Shown here one piece after another: positions 1 through 12,120 of a DNA stretch of 64,000 bases. The DNA comes from Diplolepis rosae. Lineage: Eukaryota; Arthropoda; Insecta; Hymenoptera; Diplolepididae. Position numbers and translations under genes: made by a program. The notes under the pieces are model-generated. The model saw only the letters and a list, made by a program, of their open reading frames with translations. It did not search any database and had not been told where the DNA came from. The DNA lies in NCBI GenBank assembly GCA_030998225.1, contig JAPYXD010000701.1:13686501-13750500 (forward strand), written 5' to 3'. How positions within the stretch are numbered: the first letter of the stretch is position 1; the number at the start of each line of letters is the position of its first letter.

Positions 1-862
1 TGAGATAGAAAATTATTTTCCTGAATGAGGGCTACAAATTCTCAATACGATATTTTTTGACAAGATGTATATTTTATGTTTTAATTTTAAATATTAAAAA
101 TCCAAAATTCAATTTTTTAACAAAAATATGTGAGATACGAAAAAAACGTAAGAATACAAAGTTGTTCGTTTCAAAAATATCTACAAATTTTGTCTAACAT
201 AATTTTTGATAAAACGTATATTTTTCATTTTAATTTTAAAAAATACGATTGGAGTTCAAAACTTCCAATATTTAAACAAAATATGTGACATGCGAAAAAA
301 ACATTAAAATAAAAAATTATTTGCCTAAATGAGGTAGGACATTTTTAGATAAGATATATATTTTATGTTTTGATTTTAGATACTGGAAATCAAAAGTTTC
401 ATTTTTTAACCAAAATTTGTGAGATACAAAATAAGCATTAAAATAAAACATCGTTTATTTAAGAACAGTCTACTAATTTAGAAAGAAAAAGATTTTTTTT
501 AATCATCTAAATTATTAGAACGTTACAGAAATGTATACAGAAAATCAAGCGCGAAGCGCAAGTATCATAATGAGAATGTGTTATTTAAGGCTGCTAGAGC
601 CCTAAGTAAATTTAATTCCCTTTTTCATTTGAAATCAAAAATAAATATAGTAACTTTGAGAAAATGTAATTTACATCTACAATATTATAAAATTGACTTG
701 ATCTTCAGTATCAAATCCCAAGAAATAAACATGTATGCGAAGAATATAAAACCGAGCGCGAAGCGCGACGATCGAATCATGCGTCCTGGGCGCGCTCGAA
801 CTTGCGAGCTGCCCGCAAAGCACCTGATGAGAATGTGTCCACGAAGCGTGCGGAATTTTTCA
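1..862 (-). repeat. U-family element, diverged reverse copy (5' part outside window)
   Basis: This is a degenerate reverse-strand copy of the ~1.5-kb U element whose cleanest copy lies at 55207-56699. Shared landmarks in the same order are long A/T blocks built on 'tgagatacgaaaaaaacg', a GAGCGCGAAGCGC-type palindrome near 550 and 752, the phrase 'tgatgagaatgtg' and a terminal GC hairpin near 830-862. ORFs here are chance ORFs. The left end is cut by the window edge. Confidence 0.6.
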
Positions 863-1817
863 CTTTTATTTAGGTTTTTAATCTCATTATCTGAAAAATA
901 TCCGAAAATTATCTCTACCATCCGAACGTTAATCTTTAATTTTATTTTGCCATTTTACGGGTTAACCAAATATCGCAAGCGTCGTATATCCTTGAGCGTT
1001 CAAAGCCTGAAAGCGACTACTTTTCCGCTCATGAACGAGAGATGCTTTTCAAAATTGCAGGCGTTCGCCAATTCGATTTGCCTGATATTTCTCAAGCTCC
1101 AGACACGTGAAGCAAATTCTTCTAGTTATACGAAAAGGTAAGACGAAGGAAGTCCGTGACAAGAGCATCCTTCTTCTCTGGCAACACCAAGTCGTACCAT
1201 TAATCGCATTAAGCGAGCGGCAGGTTGCCTTGAGTGTTGGAAGTTAAATGGAAGTGTGTAGTTGTATGTATCTCGATATCTATAGTTGTACTTGTATGAA
1301 CTGAGTTTGCAAGTAGTTAGACATATGCCTACAGTATCTATATTCACTACACACAAAGATACTGAAACCCCTCACGAGACAGAAGCGGGCACTCGATATA
1401 TCAATCAAAGGCAAGAAAGCTTCCAGGCTTGGCAAATCCATCACTCTATTGGCTCGTAATCTCTGCGGGTGTGAGTTTGATAGTTGGAGGCATCGTTCAA
1501 TGAAGACTCAACACCATTCTATTGTTTACATTGTGTTTCCCTTCGCAATATTACAATCCCCTAAACCTTTTATCTCACTATAGGAAGCACACCGTCATTA
1601 CATAATCACTTAATCAACATCTCGGAAACTTTATGGCTCTATTGAATACCCATTAACTTTGTATCGTAATCATAAGGCTTAAGGATCAACCGGACCACGT
1701 GACCAAATTCCTGTAAAATTTCCTCTAAGCAAGGTGGCCAATTTAGTGTTTTGGTACAAATCTAGTGTCTTCCAAAGATTCGTTGTGTCCTTTTTGCAGG
1801 GAGTGTGCAATAACAGA
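863..1817. other. gene-poor stretch with one MITE fragment
   Basis: I recognise no gene in this stretch. At 1676-1730 there is one arm of the TTAAGGCCATG MITE family (ends resembling 'ggaccacgtgaccaaatt'), without a clear partner. The 187-aa ORF ending near 1141 mostly reads through the U element and is not supported. Confidence 0.4.
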
Positions 1818-1925
1818 ATTTAGTGCTTTTTAACAGTTTTTAGTGAAAAATGTAATGTTTTTGGAAATTTTTGGGACTCTTTGTTTCTATCCATTGATTT
1901 TCAACGCCAAACGGTTATTTATTCA

Positions 1926-2097
1926 CTTTCTAAATCTAAATTAGTGACATTCTTACTGAATTGAAACCAGTGACCCAATTCTGACTGGACAATCAGTGGT
2001 TTTTCATTGGTTTCCAGCGAGAATGATTGATTGCCCAGCCAGAAGTGGATCACTGATTCCAATTCAGTGAGGATCTCACCAATTCAGATTTAGAGAG
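1926..2097. mobile_element. small MITE (CTYTCTAAATCTRAATTRGTGA ends) in repeat copy 1
   Basis: The ends are inverted repeats: CTTTCTAAATCTAAATTAG on the left, and CTCTCTAAATCTGAATTGG when the right end is read inward. The body is dense in CAGTGA/TCACTG. The sibling repeat copy at about 2737-2752 has the same flanks joined directly ('ttattcaattaacgtgatg'), which is an empty site. A dinucleotide CA flanks both ends. Confidence 0.75.
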
Positions 2098-3460
2098 CAA
2101 CTAACGTGATGGTACATCCAAAAAAAAGGTTTTATTTAAATTTTATGAAATCGATTTTTTAAGTTCATTTCTTTGATTTGAAGTAGAAACACCTTTCGAA
2201 CAAATATAAATTTATTTTAATTTAAAAAATCACCTATTTAGACTTGTTTTAATGAAAGAAAAATTTTTTATAACATTATTTATTTGAATTTAAAGAATTT
2301 AAAATCTGTCTGTGGAAAAAAAGACGCTTTCGACTATTTCAAACTCAACTAATTAATTTGAAATTATTTATTTAATTTAAAAAAATATTTATTAGATTCA
2401 AATACAATACCGTCAAAAACTTAAGAAATAATTTATTTTATTACATTGAACGAAGACAATTTTTTCTTTAAATTGAAGAAAATATTTCTGTTAATCACAT
2501 TACACATGTACTTATGCGAATGCACAGGCATTCATTTCTGAAATTCAAAGAAAAAAAACAATCAAGAAATTTCTTTAAATCAAAGAAACTTTTCTTTGAC
2601 CGTATAACAATGCACAAATTCGTTTGACACTATTTAGTGCTTTTTAAGAGTATTTAGTGAAAAGTGTAGTGTTTTTGGAAATTTTTGGGTCTCTTAGTTT
2701 CTATCTATTGATTTTCAACGCCAAACGGTTATTTATTCAATTAACGTGATGATACATCCAGAAAAAGGTTTTATTTAAATTTAAGAAATCGTTTTTTTAA
2801 GTTCATTTCTTTGATTTAAAGTAAAAACACCTTTCGAACAAATATAAATTTATTTTAGTTCAAGAAATCACCTTTTTAGACTTGTTTTAATGAAATAAAT
2901 TATTTTTATAACATTATTTATTTAATTTAAAAAAATATTTATTTGATTCAAATACAATACAGGCAAAAACTTAAGAAATAATTTATTTTATAACATTTAA
3001 TGAAGACAATTTTTTCTTTAAATTAAAGAAAATATTTCTGTCAATCATATTACACATGTACTTATGCGAATGCACAGGCATTCATTTATGAAATTCAAAG
3101 AAAAAAAGCAATCAAGAAATTTCTTTAAATCAAAGAAACTTTTCTTTGACCGTATAACAATGCACAAATTCGTTTGACACTATTTAGTGCTTTTTAAGAG
3201 TATTTAGTGAAAAGTGTAGTGTTTTTGGAAATTTTTGGGTCTCTTAGTTTCTATCAAAGTTTTATTTAAATTTAAGAAATCCTTTTTTTTCACTTCATTT
3301 CTTCAATTCAAAGTAAATACACCTTTAGAAAAAATATAAATTAATTTCATTTTAAGAAATCACCCTTTTGGCCTTTTTTAAATGAATGAAATTATTTTTT
3401 AAATATTTTTTATTTGATTCAAATGCAATATCGGCAAAAACATAAGAAATAATTTATCTA

Positions 3461-3733
3461 TTCTCTAAATCTGAATCAGTCAAAATCTACTGATTATCAG
3501 TGAAATTTGACTGATTCAATTATCTAAAAAGAGGTTACTGCGAATCAGTCAAATTTCACTGATTACTTCAGTGAAAAGTAACCGATTTAACAGTGGAAAA
3601 TATTGTTTTCACTAATTAAAAAGTGAAAATTAACTGATTTAACAGTGAAAAATATTTTTTCCACTGATGATTCAGTGAAAAGGCAAATCACTAATTCAAT
3701 CGGTGAAAATTTGACAGATTCAGACTTAGAGAG
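3461..3733. mobile_element. second copy of the same MITE in repeat copy 3
   Basis: It begins TTCTCTAAATCTGAATCAGT and ends with the inverted form ACTTAGAGAG. TA lies on both sides (3459-3460 and 3734-3735). The corresponding position in repeat copies 1 and 2 (about 2430-2440 and 2980-2990) lacks it. The interior is a run of alternating CAGTGA and TCACTG blocks that can fold on itself. The TA flank suits a Tc1/mariner-mobilised MITE. Confidence 0.7.
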
Positions 3734-3840
3734 TAAGTTTATTACATTGAACGAACACAATTTTTTCTTTAAATCAAAAAAACTTTTCTTTGACCGTATA
3801 GAAATGCACGAATTTGTTTGATTCAAAAAAACTTTTTTCT

Positions 3841-5700
3841 GGGTGTATCGAATATTTTGGACATGTTATTGCGGTAAAGAATAACATTCAATAAGAAGCA
3901 TTCTCTAATAGGAATTCGGAATTCAGAGTTTACTGATTTGGTGGTCAGTATTACGATAGGAGATGATGATTTCGATCAAGTATTCGAATTACTTAGCGTT
4001 TAAGATTGTTCATTATTATAACCATCTTAAAAATATTTTACTCTCATTCTATTCTTCAAAAAGAGTTTATAAATAGATACTATTTTATTATATGTACTTT
4101 TTCTAATTTTCATTATGTTTCACGCATTCCTATTTCTTCCAAAACATTTAAAAAAGAGAAGTTCTAATATTTTATTATTAAATAATCGTAAAAAGTAATC
4201 ATTAAAATTGGTTATTCATTATTATCTGAATGTTTTATTGTTTTATTTTTTGCAAATAATTTAAAGCACCATGTATTGACCGAATTTGACAGCTGTGAAT
4301 GTTTAAATGGTAAATTTGGATTATAAGCTTTATAATCATTGCTTTTTATAGTTTTTATATGTAAATATAAATTCAAATCTCGCGCCTATTTCTACGTTTA
4401 TGAGTTTTCGTGCTTTTTAGACTTTTTTCGATTATGCTTTTCCACTGGGAGTATTTGACCACCTCGCCTGTATAAGATAACTTTTTCAGTTAACAAAACA
4501 TCTTTCTAAAAACTTGTTAAACATAATAAAAAACAATAAATAACTTTTGCAGTTGTGCAGAAAAAGTTATAGTTAAGTTCAATTTTCGGTAACTTTGAAA
4601 AGAAATTCCTCTCAGAAAAAAGATTTGATTACGAAAGAGAATAATTTGTTTGAAAGGCATTTTTGATTCAAACACAAAATTTATTTGAATCAAATAATAT
4701 TCGTATAATTCAAACAAAATACCTTTGACCTAAATAAATATATGTTTGAATCAAATGAATTTTTCTTCAAAACAAACAAATTATTGCATTCGTAAGTATA
4801 TGGTCAAAGATATAATTTGCTTGATTTAAGGCAGAAATTTATTTCATTTGAACAAATATTTATTTGGTCCAAAGATATTTTTGTTGAATCAAACAAATTT
4901 TATTTCATTCAAATAAATCATTTTTTCAAATCAAAGAAAGTCTTCCATTTTTTTGACTTTGAATAACTTTTTTGTTTTTTAACCAATTGTCATGATTTTT
5001 TATTATTTTGTTTCTTACAATGTGTAGCAATTGTTTGGGTATAAAAATTAAGGTAATATGACTGAATAACAAGTTACAAATAAAATAATAAATAAAAATA
5101 TCCCAAAACATTTTAAAAAATTGTTATACTTAATATATATATATATATATTTCTAGCTAGAGTGCTTTCCATACTCAAAAATATTGATAATATAACAAAT
5201 AATAAGTGGTAAAAATTTCAAAGGCCTGTGCCTAATATTTTAGATTTTGTTCAAACATATGTAGCAAAAAACACGGCAAATCACAACTTCGAGGAAACAG
5301 AGTTTAAATTAAAGTCTTGTAGTGAAGCCTTAATACTCACTATCAAAACTATCATATATGTATATACACAAAGGCAAAATATATTTTCTCTTTTTATAAG
5401 GATACCTATTATATACTATTTTTCATGTAATTCAAAAATATTAGTAAATAAATAAACAAACTATTTTGTGTGAAAAATCGTAGAAACTTTTAATTTTATT
5501 TATTTTTCCAAGAAACAAAAATCAGGTTGCCCTGAAAACTTTCACACTTACTCAGAAAAGTATATTGAGAATAAAAAAATAACATTTTTCGAAAATGTTA
5601 AAAAAAAACAAAAATATACCAATTAAAGGTAACAGACGTTCTTTATAATCTTTCATTATGTTTCCGAAATTTTCAGAAACATATTTTCTTAATAAAAAAA
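3841..5700. other. AT-rich spacer, no gene seen
   Basis: I see nothing coding in this stretch. A region of repeated 'tttgaatcaaa' words lies at 4640-4930, and a short (AT)n microsatellite at about 5133-5150. The few ORFs are short and low-complexity. Confidence 0.5.
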
Positions 5701-7497
5701 GTTATCTCAGAGGAATGAATTAATATATATTTTAGTCACGTGGTCCAATTGATATATGACCAAAAGAAATAGAATTCTTTTCTGCGATTCAAGAGTAGCT
5801 CCTTGATTTTGAAGCAACCTATTTGCTGAATTTCCACTAGATTCTAAAAAGACGCAAGTTTTTATGGAGGTATGTTCCTCGGAGATGCAGCAATGAGACA
5901 GCGATCTTTTTTGATGCAGGGAATAGGGAATCCCGAGCCACAACCTCTCGACTTCTTGTGAAGCAATACCACTGTGAAGAGAGAATGAGAGAGAGAGAGA
6001 TGCTGCCATTTCTATAGGCATTCATCATTCGCTTTTCTCCTCAAATGCGCTTTCTCTTTCCCTCACGGATTTCCTCCATCGCCCCCTTCCACCTTTCCTT
6101 TAGTAATTTTGCACGAGACTCGAGCCAACGAAGCCGGGTCGCTAAAATCTGCATCGATGGTAATCTGCGAGGCTTTTAACGAAATATCGAATTTCGCGCG
6201 CCACGCGTATCAAAAATAGGAGACCATATGCGGAAATTACACTTGTAGAGAAAATATCCGAATGTAGTAAAATAGGAAGATATAAAACATCAAACAAATG
6301 TAGATAAATCCAACCAATAGCTGACTCTAAAATTGAATCACAATTTAATTTTATTATTTTCCCTCTCATTGCAAGTTGAAGATAAGAATTGAAGTAATAA
6401 TATTTATAGCCTCCGGCAATTTGTAGTAATTCTCTCGTAGAAAGTGAAAAAGAGATCAAAGCTTGAAAATGTCAATGAATATTGTCAAGGAAGAAACTGT
6501 CAGACGTCTCAGAACTGAGTAAATGACTGCACTCAACATCACCTCGGCATTAAACTTTCTCTCTAGTTGTAATCGCATCGACATCTCGAACTTTTTCGTT
6601 GAAAAACTTTCTCAATTTACTCTTTCATTTCCTAACGTTTTGCTTCCATTCGTCGCCAGCGATGTTTCTTTGGTTACTGATTCGAATACTAGTTGTTAAC
6701 CACCTGAGTTGCGAGTTGATAAAAACGCGAGCAACAACCACTTCAGATCGAGGAAAGTTTCACTCAATTTCTAAACAAAGATGAGATCCTCAAAACTGAG
6801 ATACTTTTATTCCTTGAATTGCACAGGGGTCCTAAAGAAATGTCTTACAACTTTTTTAGAACATTAAAAGTTTTGTGCATAGAGGTCTCAGAAAAGTCGC
6901 AGATCCATTAAAGGTATTTCAAAACAGTTCTTTTCATTTTTTCTCTTCTCGTTTCTTTCGCTTCGAATGAGGGACGTTATCCATAACGCATCAAGAGCTT
7001 TTAAAAGAGCTGCATTAGAGAATTTATTCCTCTTATGATTGGTCACAAATAAAATTAACATTGATTTGAAATTTATAAGCGATTTGGAATTCAATCTAAA
7101 ATTCTGAAACCGTTTCACTTATTCGGGTGATAATACTGAATCTGAGAGACCCCATCATATATCATGTCTATCCTCCGTGGTGGGTATTTGGTTAACCAAT
7201 GCACATGGGAAACAAGATAAGGAGCTTTTCGGATATTCCGGTAAACCCGGCCGCATAATATATACCCATACTATTTTTATGGTCCTTTTTTCCATTATTG
7301 TCTCGATCTGAGGTCTTATTTTGACAAAGTTTATCACGATCTTATCCTTTTTCTATTTTTATTTATTTATATTCCATACTCGGATCATATGTTGATCCGA
7401 TTGAATCGGAAAAAATAGGATTGAGAGGAAATTGAATCTAACTCGAGGAAATTTAAAAAATATATGATTGTCGTTATAATCTCACTTGGAGACTCAC
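5701..7497. other. low-repeat stretch, no recognised gene
   Basis: This stretch has less obvious repeat content than its surroundings and a pyrimidine-rich patch near 5980-6110. A TTAA-MITE arm fragment ('tcacgtggtcc') is at 5735. I could not join any ORF here into a convincing gene. A minus-strand ORF at 7155-7270 could be read as a second exon after 7498-7594, but its acceptor has a poor pyrimidine tract. Confidence 0.35.
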
Positions 7498-7594
7498 CTA
7501 TGGAAATCTTATCCGGGGAAACAGGATTCACGAGAACAAGAAGAATCACGAAGAACACAGTGACGAAGAGGTTAGATCTTGATTTCGAAGTCAT
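7498..7594 (-). CDS. possible first coding exon of a secreted small protein
   Basis: The minus-strand ATG at 7594 opens 32 codons that look like a signal peptide: a short basic/polar start (MTSKSRSN), a hydrophobic core (LFVTVFFVILLVLV) and a small-residue end before a likely cleavage. The frame runs into a good donor (CATAG|GTGAGT) in phase 1 at 7498. The ATG is in frame with a longer upstream ORF reaching 7693, so the start is a judgement based on the signal-like sequence. If spliced to an acceptor at 7270 it would give a 70-aa protein with a CFPC pair, but that acceptor is weak. I recognise no family. It could be a chance ORF. Confidence 0.25.
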
Positions 7595-8219
7595 TAGAAT
7601 TGTACGACCGCGATTAATAGAAGATAGGGTTGATGACCGAAGACGCAACCGCGATATTGGCGGTGGTCCTGCGAATTCGGGAACGACGAGCATCGTCCGC
7701 GCTCGATGCTAGTCTGACACAAACTGGTGCTCGCTACTTAACATGAACTCGATCTCCCTTGAACCGCCCCAGCATCCAACCGACCCCCGAACCCCGTCCC
7801 CTAACCCACCCTAGAGCTTCCTTTCCCCCCACATCCCTATGGAGCTTTTCCGACAACTACGAGGATCCCTTCGTGGTAGAGGGTTGATGCGCATGATACG
7901 TCATGGAACATGAGCAATCCCTTTCGGATTCTTACCTTACTACTTCAAACTCTTACCATCTGATGGTACTGAATGGCTGGATTTTTCAAATTTGCTTTTA
8001 CCATTTAAGCTAATTTTCTTTAGGAAATTTGAAATTATCCCTTTCGTGCATTACTTTTTTCTAACATTATCACAAATCAGACAATTATGTTACATGAGAA
8101 AGCGATCGACCGCAAAAGGTCAAAACAGGGCTCTGTCATGGCCCTCGCTGGTTTTGCTATTTTAAATTTTCTGAATTCAATTATAATGTGCGCATATTCG
8201 GGCATTTATATCGACTTAA
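7595..8219. other. C-rich upstream stretch, no gene seen
   Basis: The + strand at 7740-7880 is unusually rich in C (runs of CCCC), which contrasts with the AT-rich surroundings. It lies just upstream of the putative minus-strand exon at 7498-7594 and could be its 5' region. No promoter element is clear. Confidence 0.3.
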
Positions 8220-9313
8220 GGTAGTTCGTTCACGAAAATTAGACCTCAGGTAAAAATAGATAATTTTGCTTTCAATAATAGCAATATTATTATTGAAGGG
8301 CTAATTTAAAAGAGAAAAGATTATTTTTTATGAAGAAAATTTGAAACACAAAAAAATAATTTTTATTTTTGCCCAAACTTATTTTTTTATCGCTTCCAGC
8401 CAAATTTTTAAAAATGATGCGATTCTAATAAATCACGGTTCATTTTTTTAGGAAAAAAGATTCTCTAAAACATGACCGTTTCCTATTTTTGAAATTGAAT
8501 TAATGATTACCAAATACAGCAATTTGTTTATAAAAATTTTGTTTTGAAAAATTTGTTTTTTATAATTTCAGCCATTAAAGTATTCATTTTCAAATATCGG
8601 AAACGGTCTAGTCGTAGAGAATCTTTTTCCTCAAAAAATGAACCGTGATTTATTAGAATCGCATCATTTTTAAAAACTTGGCTTGGAGCAATAAGAAAAT
8701 AAGTTTGGGCAAAAATAAAATTTATTAATAAAATTATTTTTTTGTGTTTCAAATTTGTTTGTTAATAAAAATGATACTCACCATCCAGCCAATTATTTTT
8801 GTGCATTTGAATACTAATTCTAATTGGTAATTAGTTTACACAAATTGTTTATACGGAGATAAAAAATAATATTGTTGTAAGCACTCACTTTATAGTATTA
8901 TTTATTTATATATTATGGCACACAGAAAGAAATTGGAAAATTTGAGAAAATAGCGTCCTTAGAAATTTTAGACTAAACATTTCTAACAAAAGTAATTAAA
9001 ATTTGTTAACAATTACGACCTGTGGTAAATTATGAACTGTAAATTCTGAATTCCGAATAATGTACGATGTTTCCCTGAAAACTGAAAACTTTATCTATTT
9101 TGAAGTAAAAGAAAAATTTGGCTCGGAGCGATAAGAAAATAAGTTTGGGCAAAAATAAAATTTATAAATAAAATTATGTTTTTGTGTTGCAAATTTTGTT
9201 CATGAAAAATAATCTTTTCTCTTTTAAATTAGCCTTTCAATAATAATATTGCTATTCTTGAAAGCAAAATTATCTATTTCTGCGTGAGGTCTAATTTTCG
9301 TGAACGAACTACC
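8220..9313. mobile_element. TTAA-flanked inverted-repeat element, GGTAGTTCG family, copy A
   Basis: It starts GGTAGTTCGTTCACGAAAAT and ends with the exact inverse (…TTTTCGTGAACGAACTACC), with TTAA on each side (8216-8219, 9314-9317). The long AT-rich arms are inverted. It has no transposase, so it is a non-autonomous element. The TTAA target duplication is that of piggyBac-type transposases. The right arm segment 'ttggctcggagcgataag' is present twice (about 8684 and 9117), bracketing extra DNA (8760-9110) that is also present in copy C. Confidence 0.85.
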
Positions 9314-10416
9314 TTAACTGTCATCAGATCATAAATTTATTTCTGTCATTTTCATTTAAAAGCAAGTTTTAATTATTTGAATACAAAGGATGATGGCAAC
9401 ATCCAAAACGTGGTTTTGAGGAAGTCCCCTGTGTTATTTCATTTTTTTAAATTGTGTACTAAAAAATGATGAACTTTAGTTTCTGCAATATTTGTATTAT
9501 AGTATTTTTTATTATATTCATTTAAAAAATCATGACATTCTTAGAAAAATCTGAAAATCTGATAGTACTCATAAATCTCAACTAATTATCCTAATAACAT
9601 TTATTTATTAAACCAAAATCAGAAGAGTTACAGTTACGTTAAAACTTAAAAAAAAAATCAATATCTCAATTCTATTTTCCAGTTAAATTATACGAGATAC
9701 AAGACAACGTCATGATACAAAATTGTTTACTACAAAAGATTTACAAATTTGAATCGCAACATTCTTTTATAAGATGGATTCTTTTTAGTTAAAAAATATT
9801 ATTAAAAATCAAAAATTCAATTTTTAACCAGAATATATATAAAATACGACAAAAATGTCAATTCAACTTTAAGAAATACCACTAAAATTCTACAATTCCA
9901 ATTTTTAAACAAAATATTGTAGGAATCGAAAAAAAACGTTGAAATGGACAGTTATTTGCTTAAGGGATCTATCCACATTAAACGCTGAAAAAAAGGCTAT
10001 TTTAATTAATTTTTTTTGGGAAGTTTATATTATAGATATTGATATGAAAATTATGAGACTAAGTGAAAACACCCTTACAATACATAAATAATTTTCATAA
10101 TAAATAAATAATTCATACGATTTTTTATTTTTGCAAAAATAACAAAATGGTGAGCATTTTCCGAAAAGAGAAATAAAAAACGCGTTTTTTTCACCGTTTG
10201 TTGCATACAAAAAAACAATTAAAATCAAAATTTAAAAAAGTCCTTGATATGTGCTATAGCTATAGTTGTAAAGAATATGTAGTAAAAATTTTATGAGGAT
10301 CGGTTCATTAGTTTCGGAGATTTTATCATTAAGATGTCTAAAAACGTTGTTTTGAGAAAAACTCGTTTAAACATTTTTTAAATTTGAAATCGTAAAAAAT
10401 ACTTACCTCCGCTTAA
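9314..10416. repeat. AT-rich spacer with U-family fragments
   Basis: Fragments resembling the U element (words such as 'ttaaattatacgagatac', 'aaaaaatacgattaaaattc') occur at about 9480-9960. I see no gene. Confidence 0.45.
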
Positions 10417-11261
10417 GGTAGTTTTCATCCACGAAAATTAGACCTCAGGTAAAAATAGATAATTTTGCTTTCAAGAATAGCAATATTATTATCGAAGGGC
10501 TATTTTGAAAGAGGAAAGATTATTTTACAAAAAAAAAATTTGAAACACATAAAAATAATTTTCTTAATAAATTTTATTTTTGACTGAACTTTTTTTCTTA
10601 TCGCTTCTTGTTATGCCTAACGTTAAGATACCCCTTCTATTAGCACTCGAGGCCTATATAATGTAGAGCGCAGGACCCGCTCCTCAGTTCTTGTCCGACC
10701 AATAAAGTTATAACTACTGAGCCTTCTAAACAAACGACTCAGCAATATTCTTAAAACCTCTTTCTTCGTTATTACGCATAACATTCTTACCAAATTTAAA
10801 AAAATTATGCGATTCTAATAAATCATGAATCATTTTTTCAGAGAAGAGATTTCCCACAACTTCACTGTTTCTGATTTTTAAAAATAAATTCTGTAATGGC
10901 TAAAACCATTAAAAAACATTTTCCAAAACGAAATTTTTATAAACAAATTGCTGAATTTGATAATAATTTATTCATTTTTGAAAATTGGAAATGGTTAAGT
11001 TTTAGGGAATCTTTTTCTTGAAAAAGTGATTTGTAATTTATTAAAATCGCCTAATTTTTTAAACTTTAGTAAGAAGTGATAAGAAAAAAAGTTGGGGCAA
11101 AAATAAAATTTATTAATAAAATTATTTTTCTGTATTTCAAATTTTTTTCATGGAAATTAATCATTTCTCTTCCAAAATAGCCCTTCAATAATAATATTGC
11201 TATTCTTGAAAGCAAAATTATCTATTTTTGCCTGAGGTCTAATTTTCGTGGATCAACTACC
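10417..11261. mobile_element. TTAA-flanked inverted-repeat element, GGTAGTT family, copy B
   Basis: The ends are GGTAGTTTTCATCCACGAAA and its inverse, with TTAA at 10413-10416 and 11262-11265. It is related to copies A, C and D but closer to D in its internal sequence. It is interrupted by a solo LTR at 10619-10783. Confidence 0.85.
10619..10783. mobile_element. solo LTR inside copy B
   Basis: A 165-bp block begins TGTTATGC and ends GCATAACA (perfect 8-bp inverted ends, TG…CA). It is flanked by a direct TTCT (10615-10618 and 10784-10787). It contains a TATA-like 'tatataatg' and an 'aataaag' polyadenylation-type signal, as an LTR should. Copy D of the host element (near 42160) has the uninterrupted sequence 'gcttcttaccaaattt', the empty site. 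The 4-bp duplication fits Gypsy-type integration. No internal retroelement sequence remains. Confidence 0.8.
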
Positions 11262-12052
11262 TTAATCAGCGATGCCTTCTGTTGCTTCTAAATACTCATT
11301 TTCATCCAAAATAGCCTGCCTCCGTTATGTTCTGGCCTCTTTGGAATTGGTAATGAGGGTAGAGCCCTTAAATGAGTTTTTTTAACAATAATATATAAAA
11401 TACGAATAAAACGTAAGAATGCAAAATTTTTTGTTTTACAATAATAAGGTCTAAAAATGTTGTCTGACACAGTGTCTGATAAAATGTATATTTTTCGATT
11501 CAATTTAAAAAAATACGATTAATGTTCAAAAATCCAATTTTTTAACCAAAATATGTAAGATAGGGAAAAAAACGTTGAAATAAAAGTCGTTTGTTTGAAT
11601 AAAGTCGACAAACTTTTTTCCTTCTTGACATATTTTGGAACAGAAAAATTATTTCAATTAAATAATTTATTAGAAACTTGCAGAAATATATTAAAACGAA
11701 ATTTCAAAAATTCGATACATCAAGACCCCCACAGAATAAAATATATATTACGGAAAAAAAAGTTCGAGTATTTTTACTCGACTCTGTCGGTTAAACTTGG
11801 GACATTAGAACATTTCAAGATCTTTTAAATCCTAATAGGGTCTTTTCAGAAATTTTTAAAATAATTTTAAATGTTTCTTTGCTCAATTTTGAAAATAAAA
11901 AAAAATTTCTTAATTTTTTTTACTGTATAATTTTTGACTAAAATAACATTGAAAAAGACAATGCCAATAACTAGCTTCAAACGCGACGAAGGCAACCGAG
12001 TCTTGCCGAACGCTGAGTGACGTAGTAAACATACACCCGAAGTTTTGTTTCA
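11262..12052. repeat. AT-rich spacer with a U-family fragment
   Basis: 11380-11600 resembles the A/T arms of the U element ('ttgttttacaataataaggt', 'aaaaaatacgattaatg'). No gene is seen before the THAP transposase at 12.1 kb. Confidence 0.45.
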
Positions 12053-12120
12053 GTGTTGGGCCATGTAAATTGCGTGAACGATTGTTTTTTTACGTGGTTA
12101 AATAAAAAAAAAGATTTAAT

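Larger units (their letters stand above)
1818..3840. repeat. 550-bp tandem repeat, three copies, two interrupted
   Basis: The phrase 'tatttagtgctttttaagag' recurs at 2631 and 3181, exactly 550 bp apart, and a diverged version occurs at about 1828. Copy 1 (about 1818-2630) is lengthened by a MITE at 1926-2097. Copy 2 (2631-3180) is uninterrupted. Copy 3 (3181-3840) is internally shortened and carries a MITE at 3461-3733. The AT-rich unit has no coding potential that I can see. Confidence 0.8.

Noticed and set aside
7155..7270. Second exon completing a 70-aa secreted peptide with a CFPC pair
   Set aside because: Phase fits, but the acceptor lacks a pyrimidine tract and no known peptide family matches; kept only as a remark.
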